Below are positions 8,015 through 18,315 of a stretch of 38,282 nucleotides of DNA, in pieces. The first letter of the stretch is position 1. Each line of letters starts with the position of its first letter. The position numbers were made by a program, and so were the translations under genes. The notes under the pieces were generated by a model. That model saw only the letters and a program-made list of their open reading frames with translations, did not search any database and was not told the origin of the DNA. The stretch is from contig SCUU01000010.1 in assembly GCA_004297065.1 (NCBI GenBank), positions 1-38,282 of the forward strand. Direction: 5' to 3'. Origin of the DNA: Gallionellaceae bacterium. GTDB lineage: Bacteria > Pseudomonadota > Gammaproteobacteria > Burkholderiales > Gallionellaceae.

Positions 8015-8812
8015 TCACGCCTTTGTTTTATCTCTTTCGATCAATGCATAAGCCGAGTGGTTGTGAATAGATTCGAAGTTCTCCGATTCGACAATATAGG
8101 CCTGGATGCGATCGTCCGCATTCAACACGGCCGCCACATCGCGCACCATGTCTTCGACGAATTTGGGGTTGTCGTAAGCGCGTTCTGTAACGAATTTCTC
8201 GTCGGGGCGTTTGAGTAACCCGAACAATTCGCTCGATGCCTGCTCTTCGGCAAAACGCACCACCTCTTCGATCCACACGGCGCTCTTGGTACGCACGGTG
8301 AGCGTGACATGCGAGCGCTGGTTGTGCGCGCCGCGCTCGGAAATTTCCTTGGAGCAGGGGCACAGGCTAGTCACCGGGATCAGCACTTTCATGTTGAAGC
8401 GATACTTGCCCTCGACGATCTCGCCGATGAAGGTAACATCGTAATCGAGCAAACTCTGCACGCCGGACGCCGGCGCGGTCTTGTTGACGAAATACGGGAA
8501 GGCCATTTCGATGTAGCCGGACTGCGCTTCCAGCTTTTCCACCATCTCGCGCAGAATGCTCTCGAACGATTCGACCGAAATCTCGCGCCCGTGCTGGTTC
8601 AATATCTGCACGAAGCGCGACATGTGCGTGCCCTTGAAGTTGTGCGGCAGATGCACGTACATATTGAAAGTGGCGATGGTGTGCTGCACGCCCACGCTCT
8701 TGTCTTTAACCACCACCGGATGGCGGATGCTCTTGATGCCGACTTTATTGATCGCCAGATGGCGCGTGTCGGCACTGCTCTGTACGTCTGGGATATGAGA
8801 GGTGGACTTCAT
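8015..8812 (-). CDS. folE2: GTP cyclohydrolase FolE2 (type IB)
   Basis: Converts GTP to 7,8-dihydroneopterin triphosphate, the first step to folate and related pterins. The 265-aa protein carries the FolE2 active-site segment [20 protein letters not shown], with its metal-binding Cys, and the N-terminal sequence [13 protein letters not shown]. The start at ATG 8812 ([11 protein letters not shown]) has AAAAGGT upstream; the frame extends to 8857 without support. FolE2 replaces zinc-dependent FolE in many bacteria; whether a FolE also exists cannot be seen. It lies 57 bp downstream of dxs in the same direction and may be co-transcribed. folP, a later folate gene, is 6 kb away. Confidence 0.93.
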   Translation of the reverse strand: MKSTSHIPDVQSSADTRHLAINKVGIKSIRHPVVVKDKSVGVQHTIATFNMYVHLPHNFKGTHMSRFVQILNQHGREISVESFESILREMVEKLEAQSGYIEMAFPYFVNKTAPASGVQSLLDYDVTFIGEIVEGKYRFNMKVLIPVTSLCPCSKEISERGAHNQRSHVTLTVRTKSAVWIEEVVRFAEEQASSELFGLLKRPDEKFVTERAYDNPKFVEDMVRDVAAVLNADDRIQAYIVESENFESIHNHSAYALIERDKTKA

Positions 8813-8869
8813 GATTGACCTTTTACTCGATTGATCGGAGTGGCAGATTATACCCATTACCCGACCATA

Positions 8870-10714
8870 TTAGTCGGGCAATTTTCCCTTGATGCTGTTC
8901 AATATCCCGGCGGCATCCAGCCCGCAATCCGCCAGTAATTTGGCCGGATCCCCCTGCTCGATGAACGCATCCGGCAAGCCCAGATGCAGAATTGGACTAG
9001 CGATGCCGTGCCGCGCCAGGCATTCCGCCACAGCGCTACCCGCACCTCCCCCAACGACGTTTTCTTCCACCGTCACCAGCAGCGCGTGTTCGCGCGCCAG
9101 ACGCAGCACCAGCGCTTCATCCAGCGGTTTGACGAAGCGCATGTTCGCGACAGTGGCATCCAGCGACTCCGCCGCTGCCAGCGACGGCGCGAGCATGGAG
9201 CCGAACGCGAGGATGGCGATCCGCTTGCCCTGACGGCGCACTTCGCCCTTGCCTATGGGCAGGGTTTGCAAAGCGGGCTGCACGGTGGCACCCGTGCCGC
9301 TGCCGCGCGGATAACGCACCGCCGTCGGTGTGTTCATGCGGTAGGCAGTGGTGAGCATAGCCCGGCATTCGTTCTCGTCGGCAGGCGCCATCACGGTCAT
9401 GTTGGGGATGCAGCGCAAGAAGCTGAGATCGAAGCTGCCCGCATGCGTCGCACCGTCCGCGCCCACCAGACCACCGCGATCTATCGCCAGCAGCACCGGC
9501 AGATTCTGGATGGCGATATCGTGGATGAGTTGGTCGTAAGCGCGCTGCAAAAAGGTGGAGTAAATCGCCACCACCGGCTTGTAGCCGTCGCAGGCCAAGC
9601 CCGCCGCAAAGGTGAGCGCGTGCTGCTCGGCGATGCCGACATCGAAATAGCGTTGCGGGAATTTCTCCGCGAACTCGGCCATGCCCGAACCCTCGCACAT
9701 CGCGGGCGTGATGCCGATCAGCTTGTCGTCGGTCGCGGCCATGTCGCACAGCCAGTCGCCGAACACATGGGTGTAAGTCTTCTTCGTGGCAGGCCTGGAC
9801 ACGATGCCATGCTTGGGATCGAACTTGGACACACCGTGGTACAGCACGCAATCGTCCTCGGCACGGGCATAGCCTTTGCCTTTCTGCGTGACGATATGCA
9901 GGAACTGCGGACCTTCCAGCTCGCGGATGTTGTGCAGCGTGGTCACCAGCGTGTCCAGATCGTGCCCGTCGATGGGGCCTATATAGTTGAAGCCCAACTC
10001 CTCGAACAGTGTCCCCGGTGTGACCATGCCTTTGACGTGTTCCTCGGCGCGCTTGGCGAATTCCAAAACCGGCGGGATACCCTTCAGCACCTTTTCGCCG
10101 CCGCGCCACATCGCCGCATAGAAGCGCCCCGACATGAGTTTGGCCAGATAATTATTCAGCGCGCCGACCGGCGTGGAGATGGACATGTCGTTGTCGTTCA
10201 GCACCACCAGCAGGTTGGCATCCAGCGTACCCGCATTGTTGAGCGCCTCGAACGCCATGCCGCCGGTCATCGCGCCGTCGCCGATGATCGCGACCGCGCG
10301 GTTGCTGTTGCCCGCCAACCGCGCCGCCACCGCCATGCCCAGCGCCGCCGAGATGGACGTGCTGGAGTGTCCTGTACCGAACGCATCGTACGGGCTCTCG
10401 TCGCGCTTGGGGAATCCGGCGATGCCGTCTTTCATGCGCAGAGTCTGCATCGCCTCGCGCCGTCCGGTCAGAATTTTGTGCGCATAGGTCTGATGCCCCA
10501 CATCCCACACCAGTTTGTCGTCCGGCGTGTCGAACACGTAGTGCAGCGCGATGGTGAGTTCCACCGTACCGAGGTTGGAAGAGAGATGCCCGCCGGTCTT
10601 GCTCACCGACTCGACCAGAAACGCGCGCAGCTCTTCGGCCAGTTGCGGCAGTTGCTTGCGCTCCAAGCGGCGCAGGTCGTCGGGGGTATTGATGGTTTCG
10701 AGTAAAGGGTGCAT
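8870..10714 (-). CDS. dxs: 1-deoxy-D-xylulose-5-phosphate synthase
   Basis: Thiamine diphosphate enzyme condensing pyruvate and glyceraldehyde 3-phosphate, the entry to the methylerythritol phosphate pathway. The 614-aa length is typical. Visible are [13 protein letters not shown], the ThDP-binding segment GDGAMTGG ... NDNDMS, the catalytic Glu in [14 protein letters not shown], and a C-terminal transketolase domain. It starts at ATG 10714 ([14 protein letters not shown]). It lies downstream of xseB and ispA, an arrangement common in proteobacteria, with a 154-bp gap to ispA that is mostly repeat. Confidence 0.97.
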   Translation of the reverse strand: MHPLLETINTPDDLRRLERKQLPQLAEELRAFLVESVSKTGGHLSSNLGTVELTIALHYVFDTPDDKLVWDVGHQTYAHKILTGRREAMQTLRMKDGIAGFPKRDESPYDAFGTGHSSTSISAALGMAVAARLAGNSNRAVAIIGDGAMTGGMAFEALNNAGTLDANLLVVLNDNDMSISTPVGALNNYLAKLMSGRFYAAMWRGGEKVLKGIPPVLEFAKRAEEHVKGMVTPGTLFEELGFNYIGPIDGHDLDTLVTTLHNIRELEGPQFLHIVTQKGKGYARAEDDCVLYHGVSKFDPKHGIVSRPATKKTYTHVFGDWLCDMAATDDKLIGITPAMCEGSGMAEFAEKFPQRYFDVGIAEQHALTFAAGLACDGYKPVVAIYSTFLQRAYDQLIHDIAIQNLPVLLAIDRGGLVGADGATHAGSFDLSFLRCIPNMTVMAPADENECRAMLTTAYRMNTPTAVRYPRGSGTGATVQPALQTLPIGKGEVRRQGKRIAILAFGSMLAPSLAAAESLDATVANMRFVKPLDEALVLRLAREHALLVTVEENVVGGGAGSAVAECLARHGIASPILHLGLPDAFIEQGDPAKLLADCGLDAAGILNSIKGKLPD

Positions 10715-10740
10715 GTGTGCTCTTAGTTAAAATGCCGCAA

Positions 10741-10835
10741 ACCATCCCCCTTTGTAAAGGGGGACTGAGGGGGATTTGCTCCGCATACAGCTTGGGCTGA
10801 AATCCCCCCTAGCCCCCCTTTAAAAAAGGGGGAGA
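10741..10835. repeat. Paired GC-rich palindrome between ispA and dxs
   Basis: Two small hairpins (CCCCCtttgtaaaGGGGG and CCCCCCTTTaaaaAAGGGGG) flank an outer inverted pair CTGAGGGGGATTT ... AAATCCCCCCTAG. The two-hairpin plus outer-arm layout is the same as in the paired GC-rich elements elsewhere here, but the sequence is different. It occupies the leader between two genes expected to be co-transcribed. Confidence 0.65.
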
Positions 10836-10868
10836 TAGAGCTGAGTGATGCGCACAATAGGAACAACA

Positions 10869-11759
10869 TCAATATTTTCTCATCACGATGAAGTCGGCCA
10901 GTTCGCGCAGACGCCGCGCTCTGTCGCCGAATTCGGCCAGAGATTCGAGCGCATCGCCATGCAATTCCGCCGCCATTTTTTTTGCCTGCACCGCGCCCAG
11001 CAAGGTGACGTAGGTCGGCTTGTCGTTGCCGGCATCTTTGCCCGCCGTCTTGCCCAGCGTGGCGGTATCCGCCTCGGCATCCAGCACGTCGTCCACCACC
11101 TGAAACGCGAGGCCCACGCATTTGCCGTAGTGATCCAGTTTGTCGATCTGCGCGTCGCTCAGCGCATCGCCGCAATAGGCGCCCAGCAATATCGCCGCAC
11201 GGATCAGCGCGCCAGTCTTGTGGATGTGCATGAATTCGAGTTCGGACAAATTGAGTTGCTTGCCCACGCTGGCGAGGTCGAACGCCTGCCCGCCCGCCAT
11301 GCCGCGCGAGCCGGAGGCCACCGCCAGCAGCTTCACCATTTTCAACTGGCGCACGGGATCGGCGGTCAGCGGCACATCGGACAACATTTGAAACGCGAGG
11401 CTTTGCAGCGCATCGCCCACCAGCAGCGCGGTGGCTTCGTCGTATTCGACATGGCAGGTGGGCTTGCCGCGACGCAGCACATCGTCGTCCATGCACGGCA
11501 TGTCGTCGTGTACCAGCGAATAGGCGTGGATCATCTCTACTGCGGCAGCCGCATAATTCACGCGGGCGATGTCCGCCCCGACCAGCTCGCCCGCCGCAAA
11601 GGCCAGCAAAGGCCGCACGCGCTTGCCGCCATCCAGCACGCTGTAGCGCATGGCCGCGTGCAGCCGTTGCGGCGCCAAATCTGCCGAGGGCAGCAAGCCG
11701 CGCAACACCTCTTCAAAGCGCTGCTGATGCGCGGCTATCCAAGTTTGAAATTCAGGCAT
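10869..11759 (-). CDS. ispA: Farnesyl (polyprenyl) diphosphate synthase
   Basis: Trans-prenyltransferase elongating dimethylallyl diphosphate with isopentenyl diphosphate to farnesyl diphosphate. It shows the first aspartate-rich motif DDMPCMDDD followed by LRRGKPTCH, the second motif FQVVDDVLDAEAD, and GGKRVRP near the N-terminus. The start at ATG 11759 (MPEFQTWIAAHQ) has AAAGG six bases upstream and overlaps the xseB stop by 8 bp; the frame could also begin at TTG 11765. The product is 296 aa. The overlap with xseB indicates co-transcription and coupling. Confidence 0.95.
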   Translation of the reverse strand: MPEFQTWIAAHQQRFEEVLRGLLPSADLAPQRLHAAMRYSVLDGGKRVRPLLAFAAGELVGADIARVNYAAAAVEMIHAYSLVHDDMPCMDDDVLRRGKPTCHVEYDEATALLVGDALQSLAFQMLSDVPLTADPVRQLKMVKLLAVASGSRGMAGGQAFDLASVGKQLNLSELEFMHIHKTGALIRAAILLGAYCGDALSDAQIDKLDHYGKCVGLAFQVVDDVLDAEADTATLGKTAGKDAGNDKPTYVTLLGAVQAKKMAAELHGDALESLAEFGDRARRLRELADFIVMRKY

Positions 11760-11994
11760 CGCCAACCTTTGCGCTATCCGCGAAATTTTTCAACACACCG
11801 TCCTCCAGTACGCGCACCTGTTGCTGCGCATCGTCCAGACGGCTGCGGCATTGTGCCAGCAACTCGGCACCGCGCTGGTAAGCGGCCAGAGAATCTTCCA
11901 GCGACAGCTTGCCGGACTCCATATCCGCCACCACCTGCTCCAGCCCGGCCACTGCCGCCTCGAAAGACAAAGCCTTGGGGGTCTTTGTGGCCAT
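11752..11994 (-). CDS. xseB: Exodeoxyribonuclease VII small subunit
   Basis: An 80-aa all-helical protein with the family pattern LSFEAAVAGLEQVVADMESG followed by LSLEDSLAAYQRGAELL. It assembles with XseA to form the single-strand exonuclease VII. ATG 11994 (MATKTPKALS) has GGGAAAATAAAG upstream; the frame continues to 12069 without a better start. It is the first gene of xseB-ispA-dxs. Immediately upstream is IS-derived sequence, which may have replaced the original promoter region. Confidence 0.93.
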   Translation of the reverse strand: MATKTPKALSFEAAVAGLEQVVADMESGKLSLEDSLAAYQRGAELLAQCRSRLDDAQQQVRVLEDGVLKNFADSAKVGDA

Positions 11995-12149
11995 CTTTAT
12001 TTTCCCGTGATGAAAGGGGCTCATTTTACCCAATGCCGCTCTGTGACAGCAATTTATTATGAAAGTCACTATTGAGCTTTACATAAATCATGGCAACTTT
12101 TTTAATCTCATGCGTTGTGCCGATATTGCTTCCATATCGGAGGTGTCGC

Positions 12150-12988
12150 ATGGCAAAAAAGATGGTCGAAGCGACCAGGTGCCGGGTACGTGCGGGGAGA
12201 ATGCCGCTTTCCGGCAAGGGTCCGACCGAGGTGGCCGCAGAAACCGGCGTGGGACGGCAAACGGTACATACTTGGAAGGGTGCGCTGGATGAAGGCGGAA
12301 TCGATGCGCTGCGCGCCCTCGGCGGCACAGGCCGCCCGGTGCAACTGGACGTGAGGCAGCTTGAAACACTGCGCCGCAGCTTGCCCGATCCCCCGACCAG
12401 AACACGGCTTTGGCACCGAACTCTGGACGCTCAAACGGGCGCGGTTGCTTATCGAACGCCTGTTTGGCGTATCATGCAGCGAGGCGCATGTCTGGCGCAT
12501 TCCCGGTGCGCTCGGCTCCGGCAACCAAAAGCCAGACCGCCGCGCCATTGAACGCGATGAGGCCGCAGTGGAACAGTTCAAGTGCAAGACTCGGCCCGCG
12601 CTTAAAAAAAGCCCACGGGGAAGGCCGCATAATCGTCTTTGTCGACGAGTCGGGCTTGAACGAACGTCCGGCAAGGGTGCGTACTTGGGCACCCAAGGGG
12701 CAAACCCAGATCATCCAGTCCCACTTCAACTGGAAGCACTTGCGGCCATTGTCGGCCTTGCCCGGCTTTCCTGCCTGTTCCGCTTCCACGAAGGCGGTAT
12801 CAAGAAGGAAGAAATCGCCGGGTTTCTCAAGGCGCTCAACGCACACCTCAAGCAGCCGCCCCCGATTGTCTGGGATGGACTCAAGGCGCACAGGTCGAAA
12901 CTACTCGGACGGCACCGGGGGCCACGTTCAGGTCGCTTTCCTGCCGCCATTTCTTCGCCTCCCCAACTTGAATTCTGTCCTCAGTTAA
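12150..12988 (+). pseudogene. IS630-family transposase, frameshifted and truncated
   Basis: The pieces of one transposase are spread over three frames. An HTH region (TEVAAETGVGRQTVHTWKG) starts at ATG 12150 with GGAGGT upstream and a hairpin CCGATAT/ATATCGG at 12120-12140. Then comes HGFGTELWTLKRARLLIERL in another frame, then the DDE part IIVFVDESGLNERPARVRTW in a third, then FRFHEGGIKKEEIAGFLKAL back in the second, then HVQVAFLPP. At least four frameshifts are needed. The C-terminal block after FLPP (normally ending SPDLNP and onward) is lost. Inactive; the IS ends could not be defined. Confidence 0.85.
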
Positions 12989-13104
12989 GAAAGGCGTTTT
13001 TCGGGGACAAGGTCACTTATGTCACTTATGTCATTTTTGCTTTTTATGACAGCATGCTCAATCTGGCCCCGAAAGAATGCGATGCGACTTTGGGCTGCTC
13101 CACG

Positions 13105-14460
13105 TTAAGCCGCCACTTCCTTTACCACGCCCGCAATTCTCTCCGCCCACCGCTTCACCTGCACGCCGTCCTCGCCTTCGACCATCACGCGCAACAACGG
13201 CTCGGTTCCGGACGGTCGCAGCAACACGCGGCCTTTGCCGTTCAAGGCGTGTTCGGCTTCTGCTGCCACTGCTTTGACTGCCTGCCGCTCCAGTAGCTCG
13301 GCGGCTTTGCCGGTGACTTTCACGTTGATGAGCATTTGCGGGTACATCACCAGATGCTGCGCGGCTTGGGCGAGGGTTTGTTTGCTTGCGCGCAAGGCGT
13401 GCAGCACTTGCAGGGCGGAGACGATGCCGTCGCCGGTGCTGTGCTTGTCGAGGCAGATGATGTGGCCGGAGTTTTCTCCGCCGATCTGCCAGCCTTTTTG
13501 TTGCAGCACTTCCATCACGTAGCGGTCGCCCACTTTGGCACGCGCGAAAGGCACGCCGATTTTTTGCATGGCGTGTTCGAAAGCGAGGTTGGTCATGAGC
13601 GTGCCGACCACGCCGCCTTTCATAGTGCCTTGCGCCTGACGGTGCCGGGTGATGACGTAGAGCAGTTGGTCGCCGTCGTAGAGCTTGCCCTCCCCGTCCA
13701 CCATGATGAGGCGGTCGCCGTCGCCGTCGAGGGCGAGACCGATGTCGGCGTGGTGTTCCTGCACGGCTTTTTGCAGATTCTTGGGCGCGGTTGCGCCGTA
13801 GCCGTCGTTGATATTCTTGCCGTTGGGTTCGGCACCGATGGCAATAACGTCGGCACCGAGTTCGTGGAACACGTTGCGCGCGATGTGGTAGGTCGCGCCG
13901 TGCGCGCTATCCACCACGATTTTCATGCCGCGCAGATTCATGTCGCACGGAAAGGTGCTCTTGCAAAATTCGATGTAGCGTCCAACGGCATCGTCGAGGC
14001 GCTTGGCTTTGCCCAAACCTTCCGAGGCATTGGTCTGCATCGGCTGGTCCAGTTCGGCCTCGATGGCGAGTTCGACTTCGTCCGGCAACTTGGTGCCCAG
14101 TCCGGAAAAGAATTTGATGCCGTTGTCTTCGAAAGGATTGTGCGAGGCGGAGATGACCACGCCCGCCTGCAAACGTAGCGCGCGCGTGAGGTAGGCCACT
14201 GCCGGGGTCGGCACGGGGCCGGCCAGATAGACGTCGATGCCGGCCGCGATGAGCCCGGCCTCCAGCGCGGATTCGAGCATGTAGCCGGAAATGCGCGTGT
14301 CCTTGCCGATCAGCACGGCGGGGCGTTCGCCCGCTGTGTGCTCCGCGCTCGCCAGCACTTTTCCGGCCGCATAGCCCAAGTGCATCACGAACTGCGGGGT
14401 GATGGGATATTCGCCCACTTTGCCGCGCACGCCATCGGTACCGAAATATTTTCTGCTCAT
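13105..14460 (-). CDS. glmM: Phosphoglucosamine mutase
   Basis: Interconverts glucosamine 6-phosphate and glucosamine 1-phosphate for UDP-GlcNAc and cell-wall synthesis. The 451-aa length is normal. Visible are [13 protein letters not shown], the phosphoserine loop [18 protein letters not shown], the metal-binding loop LDGDGDRL, and the phosphate-binding [15 protein letters not shown]. Order glmM after folP and ftsH is the usual proteobacterial one. Activity requires phosphorylation of the loop Ser. The gene is complete, and its 3' side faces the IS630 remnant. Confidence 0.97.
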   Translation of the reverse strand: MSRKYFGTDGVRGKVGEYPITPQFVMHLGYAAGKVLASAEHTAGERPAVLIGKDTRISGYMLESALEAGLIAAGIDVYLAGPVPTPAVAYLTRALRLQAGVVISASHNPFEDNGIKFFSGLGTKLPDEVELAIEAELDQPMQTNASEGLGKAKRLDDAVGRYIEFCKSTFPCDMNLRGMKIVVDSAHGATYHIARNVFHELGADVIAIGAEPNGKNINDGYGATAPKNLQKAVQEHHADIGLALDGDGDRLIMVDGEGKLYDGDQLLYVITRHRQAQGTMKGGVVGTLMTNLAFEHAMQKIGVPFARAKVGDRYVMEVLQQKGWQIGGENSGHIICLDKHSTGDGIVSALQVLHALRASKQTLAQAAQHLVMYPQMLINVKVTGKAAELLERQAVKAVAAEAEHALNGKGRVLLRPSGTEPLLRVMVEGEDGVQVKRWAERIAGVVKEVAA

Positions 14461-14480
14461 GCAACCCCCTAAAACAATTT

Positions 14481-14579
14481 AGCCACTGATTAACACGGAT
14501 GTACACGGATAAAAACCAACAGCGGATTGAACCCCCTAACTGAGGCTCAATCCGTGTATGCCCGTGTTCATCCGTGGCT
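14481..14579. repeat. CACGGAT palindromic repeat reaching into folP
   Basis: Arm 14481-14510 (AGCCACTGATTAACACGGAT and on) matches the reverse complement of 14550-14579 at 25 of 30 positions. The right arm contains the last codons and the TGA stop of folP (HISHG, stop 14568-14570). It therefore spans the folP-glmM gap and supplies the folP C-terminus. Confidence 0.75.
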
Positions 14580-15410
14580 TATATGATTTTCACTATTCAC
14601 TGCATCCCACACCTTCAACGCATCCACCGTCTCGCGCACATCGTGTACGCGCACGATGGCTGCGCCGCGCTGCACCGCAATCAACGCCGCTGCCACGCTG
14701 GCGGTCTGGCGATGATCGACATCCTGCCCGGTAATCGCGCCCAGCATGGATTTGCGCGACAGCCCCGCCAGCACGGGTACGCCGAGCGCCGCGAAGTCCC
14801 GCAGGTTTTTCAACAGCGCGAGATTATGTTCCAGCGTCTTGCCGAAACCGAAGCCGGGATCGATCGCGATGCGTTCGCGCGCAATGCCCGCCGCTTGCAC
14901 CGCCTGCACGCGCAGGCGCAAAAAACTCATCACCTCGTCCATCACATCGGCGTAGCGCGGGGCGAGCTGCATGTTCTCGGGGTTGCCCTGTTTGTGCATC
15001 AGACACACCGCCGCATCGCTCTCCGCCACCGCCTCCAACGCGTCCGGTGCTTGCAGCGCGTTGATGTCGTTGACCATGCTCGCGCCTGCCGCAAGCGCGG
15101 CGCGCATCACGGCTGGCTTCCAGGTGTCGATGGAAATGGGTACAGCAATGTCGCGCAGCCCTTCGATCACCGGCAACACGCGCTCCAGTTCTTCCTGTTC
15201 GCCCACAGCCGCCGCACCGGGGCGCGTGGACTCGCCGCCGATGTCGAGCATGTCCGCGCCCTCTACGATCAAACGGTGTGCATGGGCAATGGCCGCCGCA
15301 TGCGACAAATGTCTGCCCCCGTCCGAAAAAGAATCGGGCGTGACATTGACGATGCCCATGACTTTGGGGCGGGAGAGGTCTAGGTGGAATTTGCCGCAGT
15401 GGAGAAGCAT
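14568..15410 (-). CDS. folP: Dihydropteroate synthase
   Basis: Joins 4-aminobenzoate to dihydropterin pyrophosphate in folate synthesis; target family of sulfonamides. Visible are MGIVNVTPDSFSDGG, DIGGESTRPGA, ISIDTWKP, IAIDPGFGFGKT, VLAGLSRKS and the C-terminal RVHDV. I prefer ATG 15410 (MLLHCGKFHLDL); the frame also allows ATG 15428, but 15411-15428 already belong to a repeat. No Shine-Dalgarno is visible, because the element abuts the start codon. The last residues come from another repeat. The TIM-barrel core appears intact. Confidence 0.95.
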   Translation of the reverse strand: MLLHCGKFHLDLSRPKVMGIVNVTPDSFSDGGRHLSHAAAIAHAHRLIVEGADMLDIGGESTRPGAAAVGEQEELERVLPVIEGLRDIAVPISIDTWKPAVMRAALAAGASMVNDINALQAPDALEAVAESDAAVCLMHKQGNPENMQLAPRYADVMDEVMSFLRLRVQAVQAAGIARERIAIDPGFGFGKTLEHNLALLKNLRDFAALGVPVLAGLSRKSMLGAITGQDVDHRQTASVAAALIAVQRGAAIVRVHDVRETVDALKVWDAVNSENHISHG

Positions 15411-15508
15411 AAGGCAGTCGTTAGTCATTAGTGGCTAGTCGTTAGTTTCCGTCGCGCGCCATGACCGGCGCAACTAACGGCTAATGTCTGGCTGCTAACG
15501 ACTGCCTT
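15411..15508. repeat. GTCGTTAG inverted repeat filling the ftsH-folP gap
   Basis: Perfect 14-bp terminal inverted repeats AAGGCAGTCGTTAG (15411-15424) and CTAACGACTGCCTT (15495-15508) bound a 98-bp element with internal TTAGTGGCTAGTCGTTAG. It begins one base after the preferred folP ATG and ends one base before the ftsH stop codon, so the whole intercistronic space is element. Confidence 0.8.
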
Positions 15509-17413
15509 TCAAACTTCTTGCGCAGGTTCGGCTGGCGTTGCCGGTGCGGTAGGCGTCGGATCCTGCGGCGGCTGGCTATTTGCGGCGGCGTTGCCGGAAG
15601 GCTTGGGTTCGCGCGGCGGTTTGCCGGACATAATGTCGTCGATCTGCTCTGCATCGATGGTCTCCCATTCCAGCAGCGCCTTGGTCATCGCCTCGATCTT
15701 GTCGCGGTTGGCTTCGATCAGGTTGCGCGCCAATCCGTATTGCTGGTCGATAATGCGGCGGATTTCGGCATCCACTTTTTGCATGGTCGCTTCGGAAATA
15801 TTCTTGTGCGTGGTCACCGAACGGCCAAGGAAAACCTCGCCCTCGTTCTCGGCATAAACCATGGTACCGAGCGCCTCGGACATGCCCCACTGGGTCACCA
15901 TCTTGCGCGCCATGTCGGTCGCACGCTCAAAGTCGTTGGATGCGCCGGTAGTCATCTGGTGCATAAAAATTTCTTCGGCGATACGGCCGCCGAACAATAC
16001 GGCAATAGTGGACAGGATACGATCCTTGTCCATGCTATAGCGGTCTTCCGTCGGCAATTGCATGGTCAAACCCAGAGCGCGCCCGCGAGGGATGATGGTG
16101 ACCTTGTGCACCGGATCGGTTTTCGGCAACAGACGCGCCACCACGGCGTGGCCTGACTCGTGGTATGCCGTGTTGCGGCGCTCTTCTTCCGGCATCACCA
16201 TGGTGCGGCGTTCCGCGCCCATCATGATTTTGTCCTTGGCCGACTCGAAATCGTCCATATCGACGAAGCGCTTGCTGCGGCGTGCGGCGAACAGCGCGGC
16301 CTCGTTCACCAGATTGGCCAGATCGGCACCCGACATGCCGGGCGTACCGCGCGCGAGAATATCGGCCTTCACATCGGCCCCCACCGGCACCTTGCGCATA
16401 TGCACTTTCAGAATCTGCTCGCGGCCGCGAATGTCCGGCAACGGCACTACCACCTGACGATCAAAACGGCCCGGGCGCAACAGCGCCGGGTCGAGCACGT
16501 CCGGGCGGTTGGTTGCGGCAATCACGATCACACCGCTGGAACCCTCGAAGCCGTCCATCTCGACCAGCATCGCATTCAGTGTCTGCTCGCGTTCATCGTT
16601 ACCTCCGCCCAGCCCGGCCCCGCGCTGGCGACCGACCGCATCGATCTCGTCGATAAAGATGATGCAGGGTGAATTCTTCTTGGCCTGCTCGAACATGTCG
16701 CGCACGCGCGCCGCACCGACGCCGACAAACATTTCCACGAAGTCGGAACCGGAGATGGAAAAGAACGGCACTTTGGCCTCGCCCGCGATGGCCTTGGCCA
16801 GCAGGGTTTTACCGGTACCGGGGCTGCCCACCATCAGCACGCCGCGCGGGATGCGTCCGCCGAGGTTCTGGAACTTGGAAGGATCGCGCAGGAAATCGAC
16901 CAGCTCGGAAACTTCTTCCTTGGCTTCGTCGCAACCGGCCACGTCCGCAAACGTGACGCGCTCTTTCGCGTCATCCAGCAGACGCGCTTTGCTCTTGCCG
17001 AACGAGAACGCGCCGCCGCCTTTGCCGCCCTGCATCTGGCGCATGAAGAACACCCACACGCCGATCAGCAACAGCATCGGGAACCAGGACACGAAAATGC
17101 TCATCAGGAAAGACTGCTCTTCTTCCGGCTTGGCTTCAATCTTCACGCCGTTCTTGAGCAGATCGGACACCATCCACAGGTCGCTGGGCGCGTAGCTGGT
17201 GATGCGCTTGCCGTCGTTGGTGACAGCTTTCAGGGTGCGGCCTTCGATGGTCACCTTGACGATGTGACCCTGCTTGACCTCTTCGAGGAACTGCGAATAA
17301 TCCAGCTGTGCCTGCGCCGACGACTGCTGGCGCGAATTAAACTGGTTAAACACAGTCATCAACACCAAGGCCACGACCATCCAAATCCCGATACTCTTAA
17401 ACAAATTATTCAC
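15509..17413 (-). CDS. ftsH: ATP-dependent zinc metalloprotease FtsH
   Basis: Inner-membrane AAA+ protease degrading misfolded membrane proteins and regulatory substrates. In the 634 aa I see an N-terminal membrane segment ([15 protein letters not shown]), a second ([16 protein letters not shown]), Walker A GSPGTGKT, Walker [13 protein letters not shown], the arginine-finger region [20 protein letters not shown], and the zinc site [12 protein letters not shown]. The tail is Pro/Ala/Gln-rich. It lies just downstream of rlmE in the same direction, as in many proteobacteria. Complete and normal. Confidence 0.98.
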   Translation of the reverse strand: MNNLFKSIGIWMVVALVLMTVFNQFNSRQQSSAQAQLDYSQFLEEVKQGHIVKVTIEGRTLKAVTNDGKRITSYAPSDLWMVSDLLKNGVKIEAKPEEEQSFLMSIFVSWFPMLLLIGVWVFFMRQMQGGKGGGAFSFGKSKARLLDDAKERVTFADVAGCDEAKEEVSELVDFLRDPSKFQNLGGRIPRGVLMVGSPGTGKTLLAKAIAGEAKVPFFSISGSDFVEMFVGVGAARVRDMFEQAKKNSPCIIFIDEIDAVGRQRGAGLGGGNDEREQTLNAMLVEMDGFEGSSGVIVIAATNRPDVLDPALLRPGRFDRQVVVPLPDIRGREQILKVHMRKVPVGADVKADILARGTPGMSGADLANLVNEAALFAARRSKRFVDMDDFESAKDKIMMGAERRTMVMPEEERRNTAYHESGHAVVARLLPKTDPVHKVTIIPRGRALGLTMQLPTEDRYSMDKDRILSTIAVLFGGRIAEEIFMHQMTTGASNDFERATDMARKMVTQWGMSEALGTMVYAENEGEVFLGRSVTTHKNISEATMQKVDAEIRRIIDQQYGLARNLIEANRDKIEAMTKALLEWETIDAEQIDDIMSGKPPREPKPSGNAAANSQPPQDPTPTAPATPAEPAQEV

Positions 17414-17471
17414 TGTCGTCTCTCATTGAGCGCAAAATGGTTCTGCATTAAACACTTTCCGGCCTGATTAC

Positions 17472-18098
17472 TCAAGCGTTCTCCCGCTTTCCTATCCCCA
17501 GCAAATACTGCTCGCTGCTGCGGTCGCGCGATGCTTTGGGTTTGCGCGTCACCACTTTAGCAAAGTGGCTGCGCATCAGCTGCAAATAATCCTCGAAACC
17601 GACACCCTGAAACACCTTCACCAGAAATGTACCGCCCGGCTTGAGATGCTGCACCGCAAAATACAGCGCCAGTTCGGCCAGATGGATGGCGCGCGCCTGG
17701 TCGGTAGAGTCTATGCCGCTGATGTTGGGTGCCATATCCGAAATTACAAGGCCGATCTGCTGGCCACCGAGCTTTTCTTCGAGTTGCGCCAGCACTGAGT
17801 CTTCGCGAAAATCGCCCTGAATAAACTCGACGCGCGGCAACGGATGCAGCGGCAGCAAGTCCAGCGCGATGATTTTGCCGCTATTACCCAATTTGGCGGC
17901 AGCTACTTGGCACCAGCCGCCCGGCGTCGCACCCAAATCCACCACCACCATGCCGGGCTTGAGCAAATGGTCGCGTTCGTCGATCTCCAGCAGCTTGTAT
18001 GCGGCGCGCGAGCGATATCCTTCCTTCTGCGCGCGTTGCACAAAAGGGTCGTTCAGGTGCTCCATCATCCATTGTTTGCTGGTTTTGGAAGGCTTCAT
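17472..18098 (-). CDS. rlmE: 23S rRNA 2'-O-methyltransferase (U2552)
   Basis: FtsJ/RrmJ family enzyme methylating U2552 of 23S rRNA. The 208-aa protein has the SAM motif [16 protein letters not shown] and the K-D-K-E catalytic set: K in [10 protein letters not shown] in [12 protein letters not shown] in [12 protein letters not shown] in SSEQYLLG. It starts at ATG 18098 ([11 protein letters not shown]). It is upstream of ftsH and divergent from yhbY, the usual order. A REP-like element ends only five bases from the start codon, so the normal ribosome site seems to be absent or replaced. Confidence 0.96.
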   Translation of the reverse strand: MKPSKTSKQWMMEHLNDPFVQRAQKEGYRSRAAYKLLEIDERDHLLKPGMVVVDLGATPGGWCQVAAAKLGNSGKIIALDLLPLHPLPRVEFIQGDFREDSVLAQLEEKLGGQQIGLVISDMAPNISGIDSTDQARAIHLAELALYFAVQHLKPGGTFLVKVFQGVGFEDYLQLMRSHFAKVVTRKPKASRDRSSEQYLLGIGKRENA

Positions 18099-18103
18099 CG
18101 GTA

Positions 18104-18133
18104 TACCGTTCGCGGCGAAAGCCGCTCCTACAA
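18104..18133. repeat. REP-like element in the rlmE leader
   Basis: On the minus strand it reads GTAGGAGCGGCTTTCGCC then GCGAACGG, with a GCGGC-tttc-GCCGC hairpin and the GTAG start typical of REP sequences. It lies immediately before the rlmE ATG. Related sequences occur in addA (about 890-905) and at 37883-37994. Confidence 0.65.
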
Positions 18134-18163
18134 ATTATCTGCTGATTAAACACAGTTTCTGGG

Positions 18164-18169
18164 TAAAAT
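18164..18169 (+). promoter_or_regulatory. Possible -10 box upstream of yhbY
   Basis: TAAAAT (18164-18169) is followed by GCGCGCC, a GC-rich discriminator-like stretch. No convincing -35 sits 16-18 bp upstream. If used, the yhbY leader would be about 140 nt and include a GC-rich palindrome. Confidence 0.3.
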
Positions 18170-18230
18170 GCGCGCCCTAATAACGGGCTTGGCAATCTGG
18201 CTGCGCCCAATAATGAATTTCGCCATGCCC

Positions 18231-18275
18231 GTTTCCCTCTCCCCAACCCTCTCCCGCAAGCGGGCGAGGGGGCAA
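18231..18275. repeat. GC-rich palindromic element in the yhbY leader
   Basis: CCCTCTCCCCAACCCTCTCC is followed by CGcaagCGGGCGAGGGGGC. It is a degenerate single unit of the same family as in addA and carA, placed between the divergent rlmE and yhbY genes and 40 bp before the yhbY start. Confidence 0.6.
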
Positions 18276-18315
18276 ACGAATCGCTACGCGAACTTCGAGT
18301 TAATCGGAGTACCAC

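Noticed and set aside
8984-10705. A 573-aa open frame antisense to dxs
   Set aside because: It is the complement of a well-supported dxs frame, is rich in Arg/His/Gln as GC-rich shadows are, and has no recognisable motif.
12361-13296. A 311-aa plus-strand protein
   Set aside because: Its first part is one frame of the broken IS630 transposase and its end is antisense to glmM, so it is not a single gene.
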